64,000 nucleotides of DNA, from positions 16,871,001-16,935,000 of the forward strand of contig NC_092674.1 of assembly GCF_964355755.1 (NCBI RefSeq), given 5' to 3'. Within the stretch, counting starts at the first letter, position 1. The number at the start of each line of letters is the position of its first letter. The notes below the pieces were generated by a model. The model was not told where the DNA came from. It searched no databases and saw only the letters and a list, made by a program, of their open reading frames with translations. Below, piece by piece: positions 25,401-40,400 of the stretch. Both the position numbers and the translations under genes were made by a program. This stretch comes from Antedon mediterranea (Eukaryota > Echinodermata > Crinoidea > Comatulida > Antedonidae).

Positions 25401-28400
25401 AAAAAATGGCCGCAAAGGCTTTATTTTTCAGTTTGACCTTTGACCTTGATCGTCTAATATCTCAATAACGTGCAATCTCAGAGATTTAAGAATGGGCTCA
25501 AAATTTTAAGAAAATAAATCTAATATTTAGTCTAATAGAAACTTTTTTTCAAAAAATTACCATAAATTAAGCTTTTTTGACCCTTGACCTCTAATATTTG
25601 AATATGTTGATATCTCGGTAACTATTTGTCCTAAAAAGTTCAGTTTGATGTCAAATTGTTCAGAATATACACATTTATATTTGCTCTAACAACATATTTT
25701 GTCATAATTCAATTGGAAATGTCAATTTGAGCTATGACCCATCGTTTTGCATATATTTAGCAACTAATAATCTATAAAAAGAGAGCGAGAGAGGGCAGGT
25801 GGTTGGGGTGGAGAGACACATATTTTTTACATGTTTGTTACACAAATGTTAAACTCTGTCTACACTATCAAACTTTATGTGACAAAAAATGTGATGTGTA
25901 ATGTAATGTAATGCGACATTTATATAGCACTATTTCATGAAGATCAGAGCGCTGTGGACTTAGATGTTACACCTTTTCAACAACATTCTTCTCCCCTAAG
26001 GGTTACACCGTGTCATCGGCAGCCAACTACGGCGCTATTACGTCTGTCCATGACAGTGTGTGTGTGTGTGTGAACTAGTACACCGGGGTAACCCCCTACT
26101 TGTCTCGAAAGATGTACTAGGTTCTTTAAAGTGCACACGGAAAATGTGCATGCACTGGACCTATGGTTTATAGTCCTTATCCGAGAAGACTTGTTCCACC
26201 ACCAGAACCATGGAGCGAGTGAGCCTCGAACCCTTGCCGATGTTATGGCTATGGATTACGGTTCCGCTGTCTTAACCGCTTGGCCACTCACTCACCCATA
26301 TATGGACACGATGACATCATATCACTACCATATTTGGGCACATCACACCTTTTTTGTTAAACTAGTTTGATAGTATAGACAAACGCTTTTCCAATGCTAC
26401 ATGCATGCATCTATACACATCAAAATGGCTGGAATTGTACTGGAAAGTTTTAAGCTACATTTGAAAATAAGTTCCAGAGGATGATTGTATTGTAATGTTA
26501 TCAGAATAATGGCAATTGTTTGTAATGGGAAAGTTTCAAAACTACATTTGAAATATTTGCTAATAAGATCACATGCTATTAAAGATATAATTATTGTCCC
26601 CCTGACAAAGTAATTTTTACAAATATTTTTGTTGAATATGCAATTTTAATGTCACGTATAGTTATTCACTTTCACCAAAAATTGGATCGAAAAAAAATGA
26701 TATAGTGCATACCCAAAAAAACTGTAATTCAAAGCAAAAAATAGGCTGGAAGTCAATGTGGTTTTGGTTAAATTAACCATTTATTTTGTCTTTTTATAAG
26801 TGATATTTAGTGTATTTTTTAGATTAGCTGTTTGATTAAACACCTCTTCCAATGCAGTAAAGATCTTAGTGTCTCCTTGTCTTACTAATCTTCCTTAACT
26901 TCTCTTAGAGTGATCGTAATTAGATCGAAAAAAAAAATTATTTACCTGAAAAACTGTAATTTAAAGCAAAAAATGGTCAAATTGGCTGCCAGCGAATGGA
27001 TTTTTGGTTGAATGTAACCATTTATTACGTTATTTTATAAGTGAAAACATTGTTTTTTTTCTTCTACGGAAGTGATTAACTTTATTAAAACTACAAAATA
27101 ACCTATTCAAATTCTGATTTAATTAACCTTCATTTTTTCATGGGGGACAATACATGTTTAACTTGTTTTGTGCCAACCATAATTTAAATCTTTGGACCTA
27201 CTTTACCTTTTATGACATGCACAGGCTGTACAGAAAATAATCTTAATTAGTGGTCTTTAACGAAGGTCGTTAAAAAGAAGACAAGTACATGCGCGATCAA
27301 AACCTCAAACTGAATCTCAAATCCCAACCATCCTATCATAAAACAGTTACCCAACTAATATTTTCCCCCGTACAATATTCAATGGTGGACACATTTCAAT
27401 ACGTGGCTCAGACATTATTAAACGGGCCGGACAGCATTCAATTGTTGAAAACCGCCCGTGAACCGTTGAAAAATGCAACTGGGCACTATTCAATGCTTAA
27501 AAGTGTCCGGACACTTTTGAATGCCGGACACATTTCAATCTTACACCGGCAACACATTTTTGGTCTGAGAAAAAAAACTTTTGCTACTGATTTACCCATT
27601 TTTGGGATTTACCCAAAATGTGGCCAACACATTTTTTTTTTTGGCCTTACCTGGCTTTTAACTACTAATGAGGCCTTTCCTTGTTACAATTACATCAATG
27701 CTGAAAATGTTAAATATACCTTAAGTTCTCTGTTTAAACGGTTGAGTTTCTTGTAAAGAACACCAGCTGTTTGTTCCATCTCTGTAGTGACAAGTTCACT
27801 GAATTTTCCAACTTTCCATGAACTCCATAGCAATTCCCACTCTTTGGTTAGTTGCCAAATAGTTGCAATATTATCAAGGTCCTAAACATTTGAAAAATTA
27901 TTAAATTAAAATTGCACTGATACAGTTTAATATAGTTGACATAGTGACTAAAAAACAGTGCATTAGTCTATGAAGAGTGCCACGAGAAGTGAAGATGTTA
28001 TGATACACTTAAGTGTATCTTTGCCAATTGGTTAATTAATTATCATCTTAATTATTATCCTCCTTTGGTTTGGCTACTATCAGGCTCTTGACTCTTACTG
28101 GTTTACCCGAACTCTCTGAACGTTGCGACAGAATTTGTAAAAATTACTTTATAAAACTAAAACACCAAACGGCATATCAAATACTCTCTCAGAAATGTAA
28201 ACCAGTTACCAACCTCAAAAATCAAAACTGAGAGAGCAAATTTATCACTAAATTTTCAAAGAATGGTAGCCTTGGTTACGTCGCTCAGAGAATCTGCCTT
28301 GTTTTCTCATATTTTTATATGTATATTTATTTTTTTCTAGCTGTATTTTTATATTTGTTGTGTTTACATTAATTGTGTTTTTCTGTTTTTATAATGATAG

Positions 28401-31400
28401 CTTATTATATTTTTACTGTACTGTTAAACTTAAATTTGCTAATTCAAGTTGCAATAAAGAATATGATTATGATTTTAAATTTCTTATATTTTTATATTGA
28501 ATTACTACTAGCAGTAACCCGTGCTCCGCACGGTCTTGTTCTGCCTTAATATGTAGTATACTTTGTATGGGCAAGTATAATAAAAGCGCACTCTGATAAA
28601 AGTACGTACAAATTATTAAAATAAAAACAAATTATATCAGGAATAAAATTAGAAACTACTGCCATTGATTTGTTATACACTATCCCTTCACTTTATAATA
28701 TATGTAGGCTAAAAAATTAAAGCAATAGTGGATATGGAAATTTAGACTTTACGTTTGACTGTTCAGACTTTACGAAAATAAAGACTCTAAAGAAAAATTG
28801 TGCTGTGTGAATTAGATGATGTGCACAAACACTAACAATAGTATAAAATACCATACTATAATTATTTTTTTTTTTTTTTCATGGTGTATTAATTATTTGA
28901 TACATATAGATAAAATAAAAAAGTTTAACATAAATCGATTGAAAAATACATTGCTGTGGAAACATGAATTGTTAAGTTGTTTTAATGTTCAACAATATAT
29001 AAAGCCATTTGGAATCGTTTTCTTTGTGTGTGTTCATTTTTATTCATTTACAATTTATTTTTATTTCAATGGTTTTGATATTTTACAAATTTTTTGTGTG
29101 GAAGATTGTTAGTTATTTGCTATAACTTCTGTAATTAAATTGTGATCTATAGCAGTAACCCGTGCTCCACACGGTCTTGTCTGCCTTAATAATAATTTGC
29201 GCAGGATGAGTAAGTATAAAAACGCAATACTGGATATGGGATATGAAAGTGACAATGTGCATGAGAGGTGCACGTTTGAGGTATGTCAATCAGTCAGCAG
29301 ATTAAAACATTTTAATGATTGTGGTCTAGTTTTGATTTTTAGCTTTAACCGGTGATACTTAATAATTACACATGTCGCGGATTGAACTTGAACGTACTAA
29401 ACATTGATTATCAATGGCCACAGCGTTTTACTCACTGAGCCAAACCGTGATTTACGGTCATTCTGTTCAAAGAATAGGTGTGATTAATTAAAACTTCAAT
29501 GACGCGATCATTTGATACGGTTGCCTAAAGACTGTTTTTATAGCGGCCCGGCCATGGCAGTACACAACAGAGGATGTTGCGTAGTTTATTCAGTGACGTA
29601 ACATGATCGCTGAGATGGAAATAAGTTATAGAATAATAAAACTACAGCTGCTTACAGATACCAAAAGTGTCCGAAATTAAATGTTGCGCTCAGACTTTTT
29701 TTGGTTGTTGATATTTTGTGGAAACACGACACCCATTTGGATTCGTTTTATTTGTGTGTGTGTGTTTTTTTTAGATCATTTACATTTTTTCCCATGGTTT
29801 TTTTATATTTTGCAATTTTTTTGTGTGTGAGGTTTCGTATCTTTTTTGCTAGTTCTGTAATTACATTGTGGACTAGTTTTTATTTTTAGCTTCAACCGGT
29901 GATACTTAATAATTACACATGTCGCGGATTGAACTTGAACGTACTAACCACTGATATCAATGGCCAAGGCATTTTACTCACTGAGCCAAACCGTGATTTA
30001 CAGTCATTCTGTTCAAAGAATCTATATATAAATTGACGTAAGGGCATAGGTGTAATTAAAACTTCAACGACGCGATCATTCGATACGGTTGACTAAGGAC
30101 TGTTTTTATAGCAGCCCGGCATGGTATTTGTAGATCCGGCCATGGCAGTACACAACAGAGGTTGCGTAGTTTATACAGTGACTTAACATGGTCGCTGAGA
30201 CGTTAAAGTGACATAGCCTATCATGTGCGGCCCATCAATAAACATCAGTGTCTATGAATAGGGGTGCAAGGAATTTAAAGCGTTAGCATTCGTTATTGAA
30301 CACCCAGTGGCGGATCTAGGGTGTGAATAGGGACCCCCCACCCCTTAATTCTCAAAAAGAGAAGAAAAAAAGATGCAACATACCCGCGGCCGTCTCCAGA
30401 CGTGGATTCGACGCACCTGACTTTTTTTAATAAAGAAGAGGTTTAGGCCTAGAGCTAGGGTTAGCATTAGTTGTGTAAATAGGCCTACATAGTGAAAGAG
30501 CTAAGAGTTTAATTACTATTTATGAATTCAAGAGTTTAAAAAGAATTAGTTATTTTCAAAACACACGCACTCCTTCTACTACCAGTGTCACGTTGTCTAG
30601 CTCGCGCCTCATGTGAATGCTAACGTCATCACTCTCCAAAAACACACCATTTTCCATTTCAGTTAATTACCGCCTTGGTCCTCCGTCTTGTGTGCAAGCG
30701 TTAGCGTGGTATATTTACACCTCTAAGTGGAGTGTAATATCGTTTCTCCCGCTATGAGGGTTTTTTATATAATAATGGTATGCAGTATAAATGATAAAAA
30801 TAAACAAGAAACATGGTGTTCTTTTATTATTTCATAGGCATAAAATAAACATGAAATGTCTTGTATGTACACGGCCGAAAAAAAGTGTGTGGCGTATTTG
30901 GCGTTTTATTGATTTGTGTTATAGACATGGCGATTACTGCAATCTTTGTATACTGAATTACATTGAGTTATTCACCCGGCTGTAGGGTATATATCTGAGG
31001 TTAACAGACCACCAAAACACAGTACACAACACATGCACTATCGAGGCATTTTCCGAGTACCGCATTAGCAAATGTTCATTTCGTTGGAAGTGTTTTTCGA
31101 TCAAAGTTTATTATTAGTTAGTCGAAAAAGATCCGTACAGCATTTAGGAAGGATTTATTTAAATTTACATTTGTTATTAAATGTGATGGAAACAGTTGTT
31201 CTAGCCTATTAAACAGTGTGTAAGCATCTATTTTTTCAAAATTGTCTGAGGCTCGGGAGGGGGACATCCCCTCCTAAACCCACCCACGCTCGGTGTTACG
31301 CACCTTGTTTTCCACTTTCGTGGCCACCCCCCCTCGTCAGATCCTAGAACCGCCACTGACACATATGTTACACATGTAGATAGGAGAATCATACATTCTT

Positions 31401-34400
31401 GTAATAACTACTCATGGGTACGAGTCATCTAAACCAAAACACTCATAACTAAAGGAAGGTTGATATTATATACCTTATCAAGTTGTAGTATTTCTTTTGA
31501 AGGAGGTTGATCAATTTTGAAGATATTCAAACCTCTTCTTAGTGTGGCCTCAGTGTCCTTCAATACCTTTAGCTGTGCACGTATATTTTCAATTTGTTCT
31601 AAAGATGTATTACATTCAATTTGACTATTGAACGGACCTATGATAACACAAATTGCAAATAGAATTAGAATTCTAAAATTAAAAATGCCATTTATACACG
31701 CAGAAAATATAAATCAGTTCATTTGTAAGAAATGTTTACTTTTATTGAAACTACAAAATTATTATAAATTTCTAAAGTAAAACATGTACTCCATAATGTA
31801 TTAATCTTTCTTGACAGCACAATAACTTAAAGTAAAATACAATGTCTAATTGTGAGGAAGATGTTTCTGTAAAACTGTACAAAGGTGAATTAATTACAAA
31901 CAATGGAGACATACTAACTGCCACCCACTACCAATACCATCCAATTTTTTGCATCAGATTCTTGAAAGTAGTGACAATATTAGTTGTTTGAAATGTCTTA
32001 AATTCCAGAACTATCATTCCATTGTTGCAATTGATTTGTATTCATACCATAACCACAATCAAATAAAACCTAAAACTTAAACCAACTCAATTTACCTACC
32101 ATTGTTATGGAAATCTTCTTGAAGAAGGTGTACATTTTTTTTAAATTCTTCTGAAGAATGGATTAGTCCAGATTTAAATTTCTCTTTATGTTTCTTCAGC
32201 ATGACATCGCTACTAATTAGGCAATGTTGAAATTCCATCCACTCAGAACCCAGAGAATCAAGCATTTCTTGTGTCTAACAAAATTAGTAAAAATAAAGTG
32301 AATTCCATACAATGAATAAACTATAATGATAGTACAGTACTTTATAGATAATTTAACTTCAATTCTTGCATTATATGCGAACAAGTCGAAAATGCCCATG
32401 CTTCACTTCCAGCACCAATGTCATTGGGGATACCAATGGCTATGCTTTATTTTAAAATATAGTAATTTTAAGCACGGAGCTACCCTAAGAGTGGTAAAGG
32501 TACTCAAAATTGTTTACCAACGTCTAAATGTTAAATATAAAATATCTGCATAAATTATTTATATGTTAATTTGCTAAATTAAACATTACATTATCGTTAA
32601 ATATATTTAAATAACAGTATGGTATAAATTCAAATATACGTTTTTCATAAATATTATTACTCTAGTAGCTAGATCAACTTTCATGTGCACTTTGAGGTTT
32701 CAGAGAACTTTTGACTTAGGGAAATTGGTTTAGGGCTTAATTACACATTTTAAAAAAGGGGCAAAAGGTCAGGGTGAAAGGTTATAAGAGCAAACGCCAA
32801 TAGGTCCTTAAATCTTGACAACCACTGGTCACAGCGATTTGGTCTCAAATCAGAAGGTATACATTTATGTTCAGTCTAATGGGACATTTTAGTCAAAAAT
32901 GCATGGAAATGGCATTTCTAACCTTTGACCAACAACCCAGGGCATGTATGTATCTCCTGTATCTAAACTACTGGTCATAGACACTTGAATTTGATCTTAA
33001 ATTGTTTGAAATATACATTTTGTTATTTGTTACACATTTTGAAATATTGTTACAAAAGGTCAAGGGTTGTATGAACAAACACAAATAGGTAGGCAACCAC
33101 TGGTCACAGCAAGTCAATTTTGGTCTCAAATGTTCAATGTATATTTCGAACAATTTGATACAAAATTTAAGTTTCTACGACCAGTACTTACAAAGATATG
33201 AAGATGCCCTGGTATGTGGGTCAAATGTCAGAAATGGCATTTCTGATCATTTTTGACTAAAATGCCCCATTAGACTGAATTTGATCTAGTAGAGAATATA
33301 TAAATCTTTGATGCCAAAATAAAAATATTTGCAATATATATCAATGCACTGTACAAACATCAATACTTGATACATTAACCAATTCTGGTCACTGTATTAC
33401 AGTATGAAATTATATCACATTACTTAGAGTACAAGATGTCAGGTCGGTCTATCTGTGAGAAATCATATTTTAAATAAATACTGTAAAACAATGTGTTGAG
33501 GTGATTACCTGTTCTGGAACGGAAACTTCATATTTTTCAAGAATTGCAAACTCATCATGTAATGGACTAAATTGAGACTCAATCTCTCGTTGTTCATTCT
33601 GTAGCTTTTCAAGTAAATCTAAGCTGTCACCAAGTTCATCCAACGTTTGAGGAGGCTTACTTAGCCTGGAAGAATATTAGTAAAAACCCAAATGCCTTAA
33701 TTAAATTACCAACAACATTGTTATACAGTACTAACAAATTATTGTTAATTATAACACACATGAATTTATCCTTGACATTTGATTGGTTTTCCAACCGACG
33801 TTGAGTTGTGTTGAGTTTTAAACTTGATAAAGTTGAGAATAAATGATGATCAAGCCGGACTGCTAATAACATAAATTCATTAATTCGACCTTGGTTTAGC
33901 ATCCTCTCTCAAGTGGACATGCAAAAGTGCAACAACAAAAAAATGAAGACAAAACTTTAAAATTACATTGTCATTTTTTATTATAATTTAATTTGACTTA
34001 CATTTCTTATTTCAAAGACCATCAGACCTTAAAAGTTTACAAATAGGTGAAAAAGATTGCTGCGTTATGAAAATTCAAGGAGCATCAGCGGTTATACATT
34101 TTGTTCACAAACTACAATGTCATAACTTGTGAACCATTTGATTGGTTTCCTGTCAATCACATTTCAGTGATCTGAACTAAGTCGATAAAAAGCCTGTTAA
34201 ATTGTTGAACCTGGTGAACTCAACATCGACTGGAAAATACTTGTGTTGTCTTTCGATTGTGGTTAACTACCTGGTACAGGCGCCGCTGTGAGTTCAGTAC
34301 AGCTAGCGTTATAGTATAAAACATATTGTATGCTCATAGTATATATAGATATATGTGTATGTTATCATATAAAACATACACAGTATAAAAAGTATTAGGC

Positions 34401-37400
34401 AAATCATAATCAGTTATTTACAAAGACTGTACTTGTAATTGTATTGCATTTAAGCCATTTTAAGATTGGAAATTGGAATTAGGTACTTTTACTGACTGAA
34501 CTCACTCTTCCCTGGTAATACCTTCTAACTAGAGCAGGTTCTGGAATGTCTGTACTGAACGGATGGTTCCTGAATATTTAAATTAGGCGAATACGCCCTC
34601 CTAAATCCTAAACCCTCTCTTGAAATTTTCAAACTCCCCTTCAGCTACAAGGCCCCTCATTTCTACAATGATCTTCCTCTATCTATCCGCAATTCCTTAT
34701 CCTTTTCCTCTTTCAAAACTAGACTTATGACTTTTCTCAAAACTATGTAATCCCTTTCCAGATTTGAAATTGTAAAATATTAGCTCTAAATATTTATATT
34801 TTTGCTTAATTTAACATATCAGTTATTTTCTATATTCCAAATTTTCTTATTATTCAGATTTTTATTCTTATGTAATTAATTTGATTTTTTTGGTTTTTGT
34901 TTTTCTTTCACTTTTCTGTTTTTGTTGTATTTTGTGTATTGTATCTGTTCTGAGGGTCCCAAATGATCAGCAACTGCTGGATGGATCACCCTCATTAAAT
35001 ATGGTTAAAATAAAAAATAAATAAAATAAAACAAGCTCCATCAAGCCGATATTTGATGTACCACATCCAATTATTTCACAGCATGATATAGTACGTACCA
35101 AATGGTACAGGCACAGGCATTTCTTCAAGATGGAATGCCATTGCCAAAGACATTTTACTCATGAACAAGCTGTGCAAGCTGATTATCTTTCCTAGTATAT
35201 ACATTATATACCTTTGCGCTATGACTACGAGCAGTGGATATGAATGGTATTATGAGACTTATGAGACAATCCTTTAACCAAGTGTCTGGCGCGCTTGAAG
35301 AAATTTGATCATTTCATAATGATCATTTTGACTGTGTTTTAAACATGACATTCTTTTGTTAAAAATTGACTGGTCGAACAGGTATTATTATAGATCCACC
35401 ATACATTTTAATGGCCATTGGCCAGCGGGCGTGTACTAAACAAATGTGTGTTAATATATCTTTATGAGTGAAATGGAGAGATTATTTCATTTTTTTGATT
35501 CTACATATAGAATAGAAAGAGAACAGTCAATCTTTCAACTTCCAAAATATTTTAACTTTTCCGAAATATTTCAACTTTTCCAATCATAAACATTCATTAT
35601 ACTATATTTCTGCTTTCTCAACTTGACATAAAATATTGAAAGTTTTATTAAAATCTTGTTTTATTTTGACATTCCTATAAATTAAAAATCAATGACTTAC
35701 TTTTCTGAGTTATCCTTAAGGTATGTGTGTAACTTGGTGAGTTTTTGGCTGGCCATAAATTGTAAGAGCGTTGTAAACTTACTCTGCCACTCATTGCAGT
35801 GATGTAAAAGTGCAAATTTGAGGGGAGAGCAATCCAGCAAAACAAATTGTATGTTCAAAACTGTCTCCTCCTTTTGTACATTATTGGCTACCTCAGTATA
35901 TCTTTAAATATTGCAAATAAAAACAGTTAATCAGTAATTATAAAGTTGCAAGAGATCAGATAATATGAATTATTGGCAATGCACAATTCTGCATTCGAAT
36001 AGGCGTGATTGGTTATAAAACCAAGCACTATATTATCTATGTAGAAACTATATTTGTACCTAACAAAATTAGCCACCAATTTTTGTTTATAGAATATGAT
36101 TAGACATTGGTCCCTAAACAAGGAACAGGTCATTAAAAACTAGGGACTACTGCCTTCTTTACATAATGAATGTTGCACAACAAAAATTAAAGAAACAAAA
36201 TAAAAATTGTAACTAAATATCTACCAGTAGTAGTAGTTACAACTTACAGTAGTGAATGTTAGTAAATAAAAACAACATTATGTAAAAGAGAATATATGAT
36301 TTTTATTGTACTTAAATAATCTAACCCTAACCTAGCAATATCGGCATCAAATGATGAAACAGGAGGATTCAAATTTTGGTATCTACGTATAAAAGCATCT
36401 TTATTGATCTCCCAGATCTCTCGATAGTTATCCCATGTGCTTAGATACGACTTAAGGTGTTGTGCATTGGCCTGCATACCACTGTCAATACTCTTCTGTA
36501 TTTTTCGTGTCTCTTCATCTTTATCAATAACAGAAAATATTGGCTGTGAAAAAAAGGCAACACATAATATTATATAATTTTTTTGGCGTCCAAAAATAAT
36601 ATTTTCCCACACACAAGGTGTCTCTTATCAAGCTAATCTAACAACAGGACACTGAGCTCGACTTGCCAAGATAGGCTATCATAACAGACTTTGATCTGAC
36701 AAATTCATACAAAGCCGTCAAATTCTAGGCTATATACACCATGCGTTTTTATTGCTATTTAATTGTATTTTAGTATTTTAAAAGATCTGTGTCTGATTTT
36801 TTTACAAATATGAAGTTTAAATAGCCATCTATTTTTTGGTTTTTTTTTTTATCCAAGTAGACAGAACATTTCATAGTTAACAGTTATTTGAAATTTTTCA
36901 TTTTTTCGAGTGAATTGAAATTATGTTCATTATATCATTAAAATGCATAAAGTCAGATGTTTATACAGTACTCACTTTATTGTGATGTTTCCCCAAAAGG
37001 GTGCCTCTCATATACATACTTCAATGTACACATTGATTAATATATATATATATTGAAAGTGGGAAGGGTTTTGGATAATAAAGCAATGCTATCAATAAGT
37101 TGTACGGATGGTACTGTTTTGGTACCCACTGGAAAATCGAAAATCAGTCAAGCATTTAGGGGACATAGACTGATCGTTTCGGAACTAGAAATAAACATTT
37201 GATCTGGCGGAGCTCAGCGTCCTGTTGTTAGATTGCCTTGCACTTATTATGTATTTTATACAGATACTGTATTATAAACACCAGTTTTTAAACTTGGTTG
37301 ATTACATTAATAATGTGTACAGTTATTTTAAAAATTATTTAAAAAAATGTATTTCTTAAGCCTACATGTACTATTGTTAAAGGGGGATTCTGGGTTTAAA

Positions 37401-40400
37401 ATTGCTTTTAAATATCATTTATTTATTAAATAAAAAATATTATAACAATATAGACATGTCAGAATGAAGAAGTAATAACGAGAAATTAAAAAATTAAATT
37501 TCATATACATTTTAGGGTAAATTCATGGAAAGTCTGTTTTTCAGCGGCTTAGGGAAGCTCATTAATATTCATGAGATATTCACAAAGTCACGTCATCAGT
37601 GGATTCCAAACTCGCGACGTCATGTACGTTGTGTTTGTCAACTAATTTACATCTCTCTCCCCCTGTCAAACGACGACCACCCGATCATTGTGAAATACAT
37701 TTTTTTGTAGATTTTCTAAGCTAGGCCTAAAGTGTAATAATAACAGTAGTAGCATATATTTATTTGACATTTAATGAAATAAAAAATTTAGTACAGTTAC
37801 GGAGTCATAAATTATATACTTTTTTATACCTCAAATAGTACAGATCGTATTATCGGCTTCACGTACTAGGCTAGGCCTAGCCTAAATCATTTTTTTTTCA
37901 TGGGTGAGAGCCATTCTGACTAGGGATTCCATATGGCTACGTTAAAACATTGGGGCCCATCATGGGCCTAGCTAGCCTACTACTAAACGATTGGCCCATA
38001 AATAACAAAACTCAGTGGATTCCAAACCCATCCTATCAACCAAACTCCTAAACAATCTAAACCTAAAACATTCTACAAAATCGGCTGTAAATATTGAGGC
38101 AAAACAAGGTCCGATCGCCGTCCGCACGTATGGTGTCCCGATCGTTTAAGTAGGCCTAAAATAAGCCTAGTTTACTCTCCAAAAAAGCGGATACTGCATC
38201 AAGCAAGTAGACCAGGTAGTAGGAAGGAGACCTAGCCGATCCGGCCCAGTTAAAAATTGAGCTAGCTAGTGTAGTAGACCCTTGCGAATTGATACTACCA
38301 GGCCTTTTACTATAGGCTACACTTAAAATTAGCAATACTTATGTTTACAAACATTCCAACTCTCTCATTCGAGCTATATTATCTATACCATTCCGGTAGG
38401 TCGAGTCGACCTTCAATCAAATACTGTACATCGTTCATGTTGTGATTATAGACGGGGTATACTCGACCCGACCAGTTTGGTATTGTATACTGTATCTGCT
38501 TATCACGTGACGATGCCAGGCATGGGCAGAGAGAGCACGTGTATCGTCGTCTCGCTCTCCTCGCTCAGCAGGAATGTATACGTTACGCTTCATTGATTTT
38601 AAAGACTTTCCCTAAGTCAGTGCGAAAATCGGCAAACCTAAAGTGCAAACATATCTAATTTTTCACTGTTTTGATGAATTTTCATAGAAAATTGACTTTA
38701 TAAATGGGAAGACCGACTAAAATTAAATCAGATAAGTATAATTTTACAAAAGTAATTGATATGGTTAATGATAACGAGTCGTCGGAAGATTGACCATTTC
38801 ACGAATTTCCTATTCTGTAACACAGTGTCATATCGCCGTAGCTGCACTTGTAATCTGGCCTCATTTCACAGCCTTCGTTCTGCTTCACTGGGCGCTTATA
38901 TAAATTGAAACTTTTACCGTTCAAGAGATAAACAAATATATTTTACATTTTTTACTATTCATTTTAAACCCGCAACCCCCCTTTAATGTTTGGCCAATGT
39001 AATGAATATATATCAATTTCTTACAAAGTACTATATTGAATTTTAGTATGCTGGATGAATCTAAAGTTTGAAATATTAATGTCTAAACAGCACAAGCTTA
39101 CTTCTTTTGTAGATTTTTTTCTCGTCAAAAGATCTGGAAGTCTTGGTATAATAGAGACAGCCTTGGTCAAATGACTACTGGTGCTCATCACCAACGATGC
39201 TAATTGCATTAGTGTTGGTGAAAACTCAACCTGAAAAAATAATCCACAAAGACGAAAGATTGAATTCTAATTTTTAAAAAAAGAAGCACAAAGAATATCT
39301 AATTACATTCATCTCTTCACACGCACCCTTTGCCGAATGAAGTTCAAACCAACTAAAATGAGAGGGTGGTTGGAGGCAAGTGCAACAGACCAAACAAATG
39401 TTTACTAAAAATCCAGCTGCAATGTAGAGTCCGCCCACTTGCTTGGCACATTGCCAACTTCTGTATGCAATTCAAAACATTAAAAATATGAATTTGTTTT
39501 ATATTTATATAACTTTTATTGAATGAATATAGTATTACAATTATTCTTTTTGAACTTTTAATTTTACACAAACCACATTGTCAACAGCAGTGAAAATCAA
39601 CCAAAGGACCAGGTCATTTTGGGTGTTACAATTCATCTCTAATAAACGTTGTTTATGTTCAGGGCATATATATATATATATATGCTTTATCTTGATAACT
39701 ATTGTTCATAGCAACATGTATTTGGCCTTATATTTTATATTCATTCTAAATCTAATGAACCATTTCAGCAAAAAAAGAGAATAGGAAAATGTTGAAAATA
39801 GGATTTATGGTAATGACAGGTGGTGTCTACAAAATCCATAGTCATGTGTATTAATGTTAAGATACCAATTTCATAGAAAAAATAATTTTATTTTAATGAA
39901 AACATTATTATTATTATTATTATTATTATTATAGTGTTGTAATTAAGATTAAGCGTTATACGCGTATTAAGTAACGATGCATCATTATGTTTATGCGTAT
40001 CAATTAAGAACGTACGCTTATGTTGGTCGCGTGCGTTGTATTCAAACAAGTCTCAATAGTATTCTTATAGTTGTTATGAGTCAGTTAGCGTATCTACGTC
40101 GAGTAGTAAAGTACCGACTAGGCCTGGTCTGTTGCTAACCTGTTGCTAACTAGTCATCTTGGACGCTCTAAATGCAGAAAGAGTGATTTACGATGTACAG
40201 AGCTGTGTGTTGCCAGGGAAAATGTGACCTACAATAAGTGTTAAATGCATGTAACTATAATAGTAGAGAGGCCAAATACACAAAAGTCCTCTACAAAAAG
40301 TTTGGGGGGCATTTTTTGTTAATAGCAGGCAACCATGTTGAATATATTCTTTGTGGGGTGACAAAACCGATAGGGGTGGATGCCATCTTCAATTTTGAGT

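Noticed and set aside
26215-26294. Functional tRNA gene
   Set aside because: A and B boxes are present but the acceptor and anticodon arms do not pair fully, and a SINE body follows.
27289-27756. 155-codon plus-strand ORF as a gene
   Set aside because: No similarity to a known protein, repetitive composition, and it overlaps dynein exon e18 on the opposite strand.
30305-31358. Clean 8-bp target duplication for the hAT-like element
   Set aside because: Flanks tgaacacc and acacatat do not match, so only the TIRs support the call.
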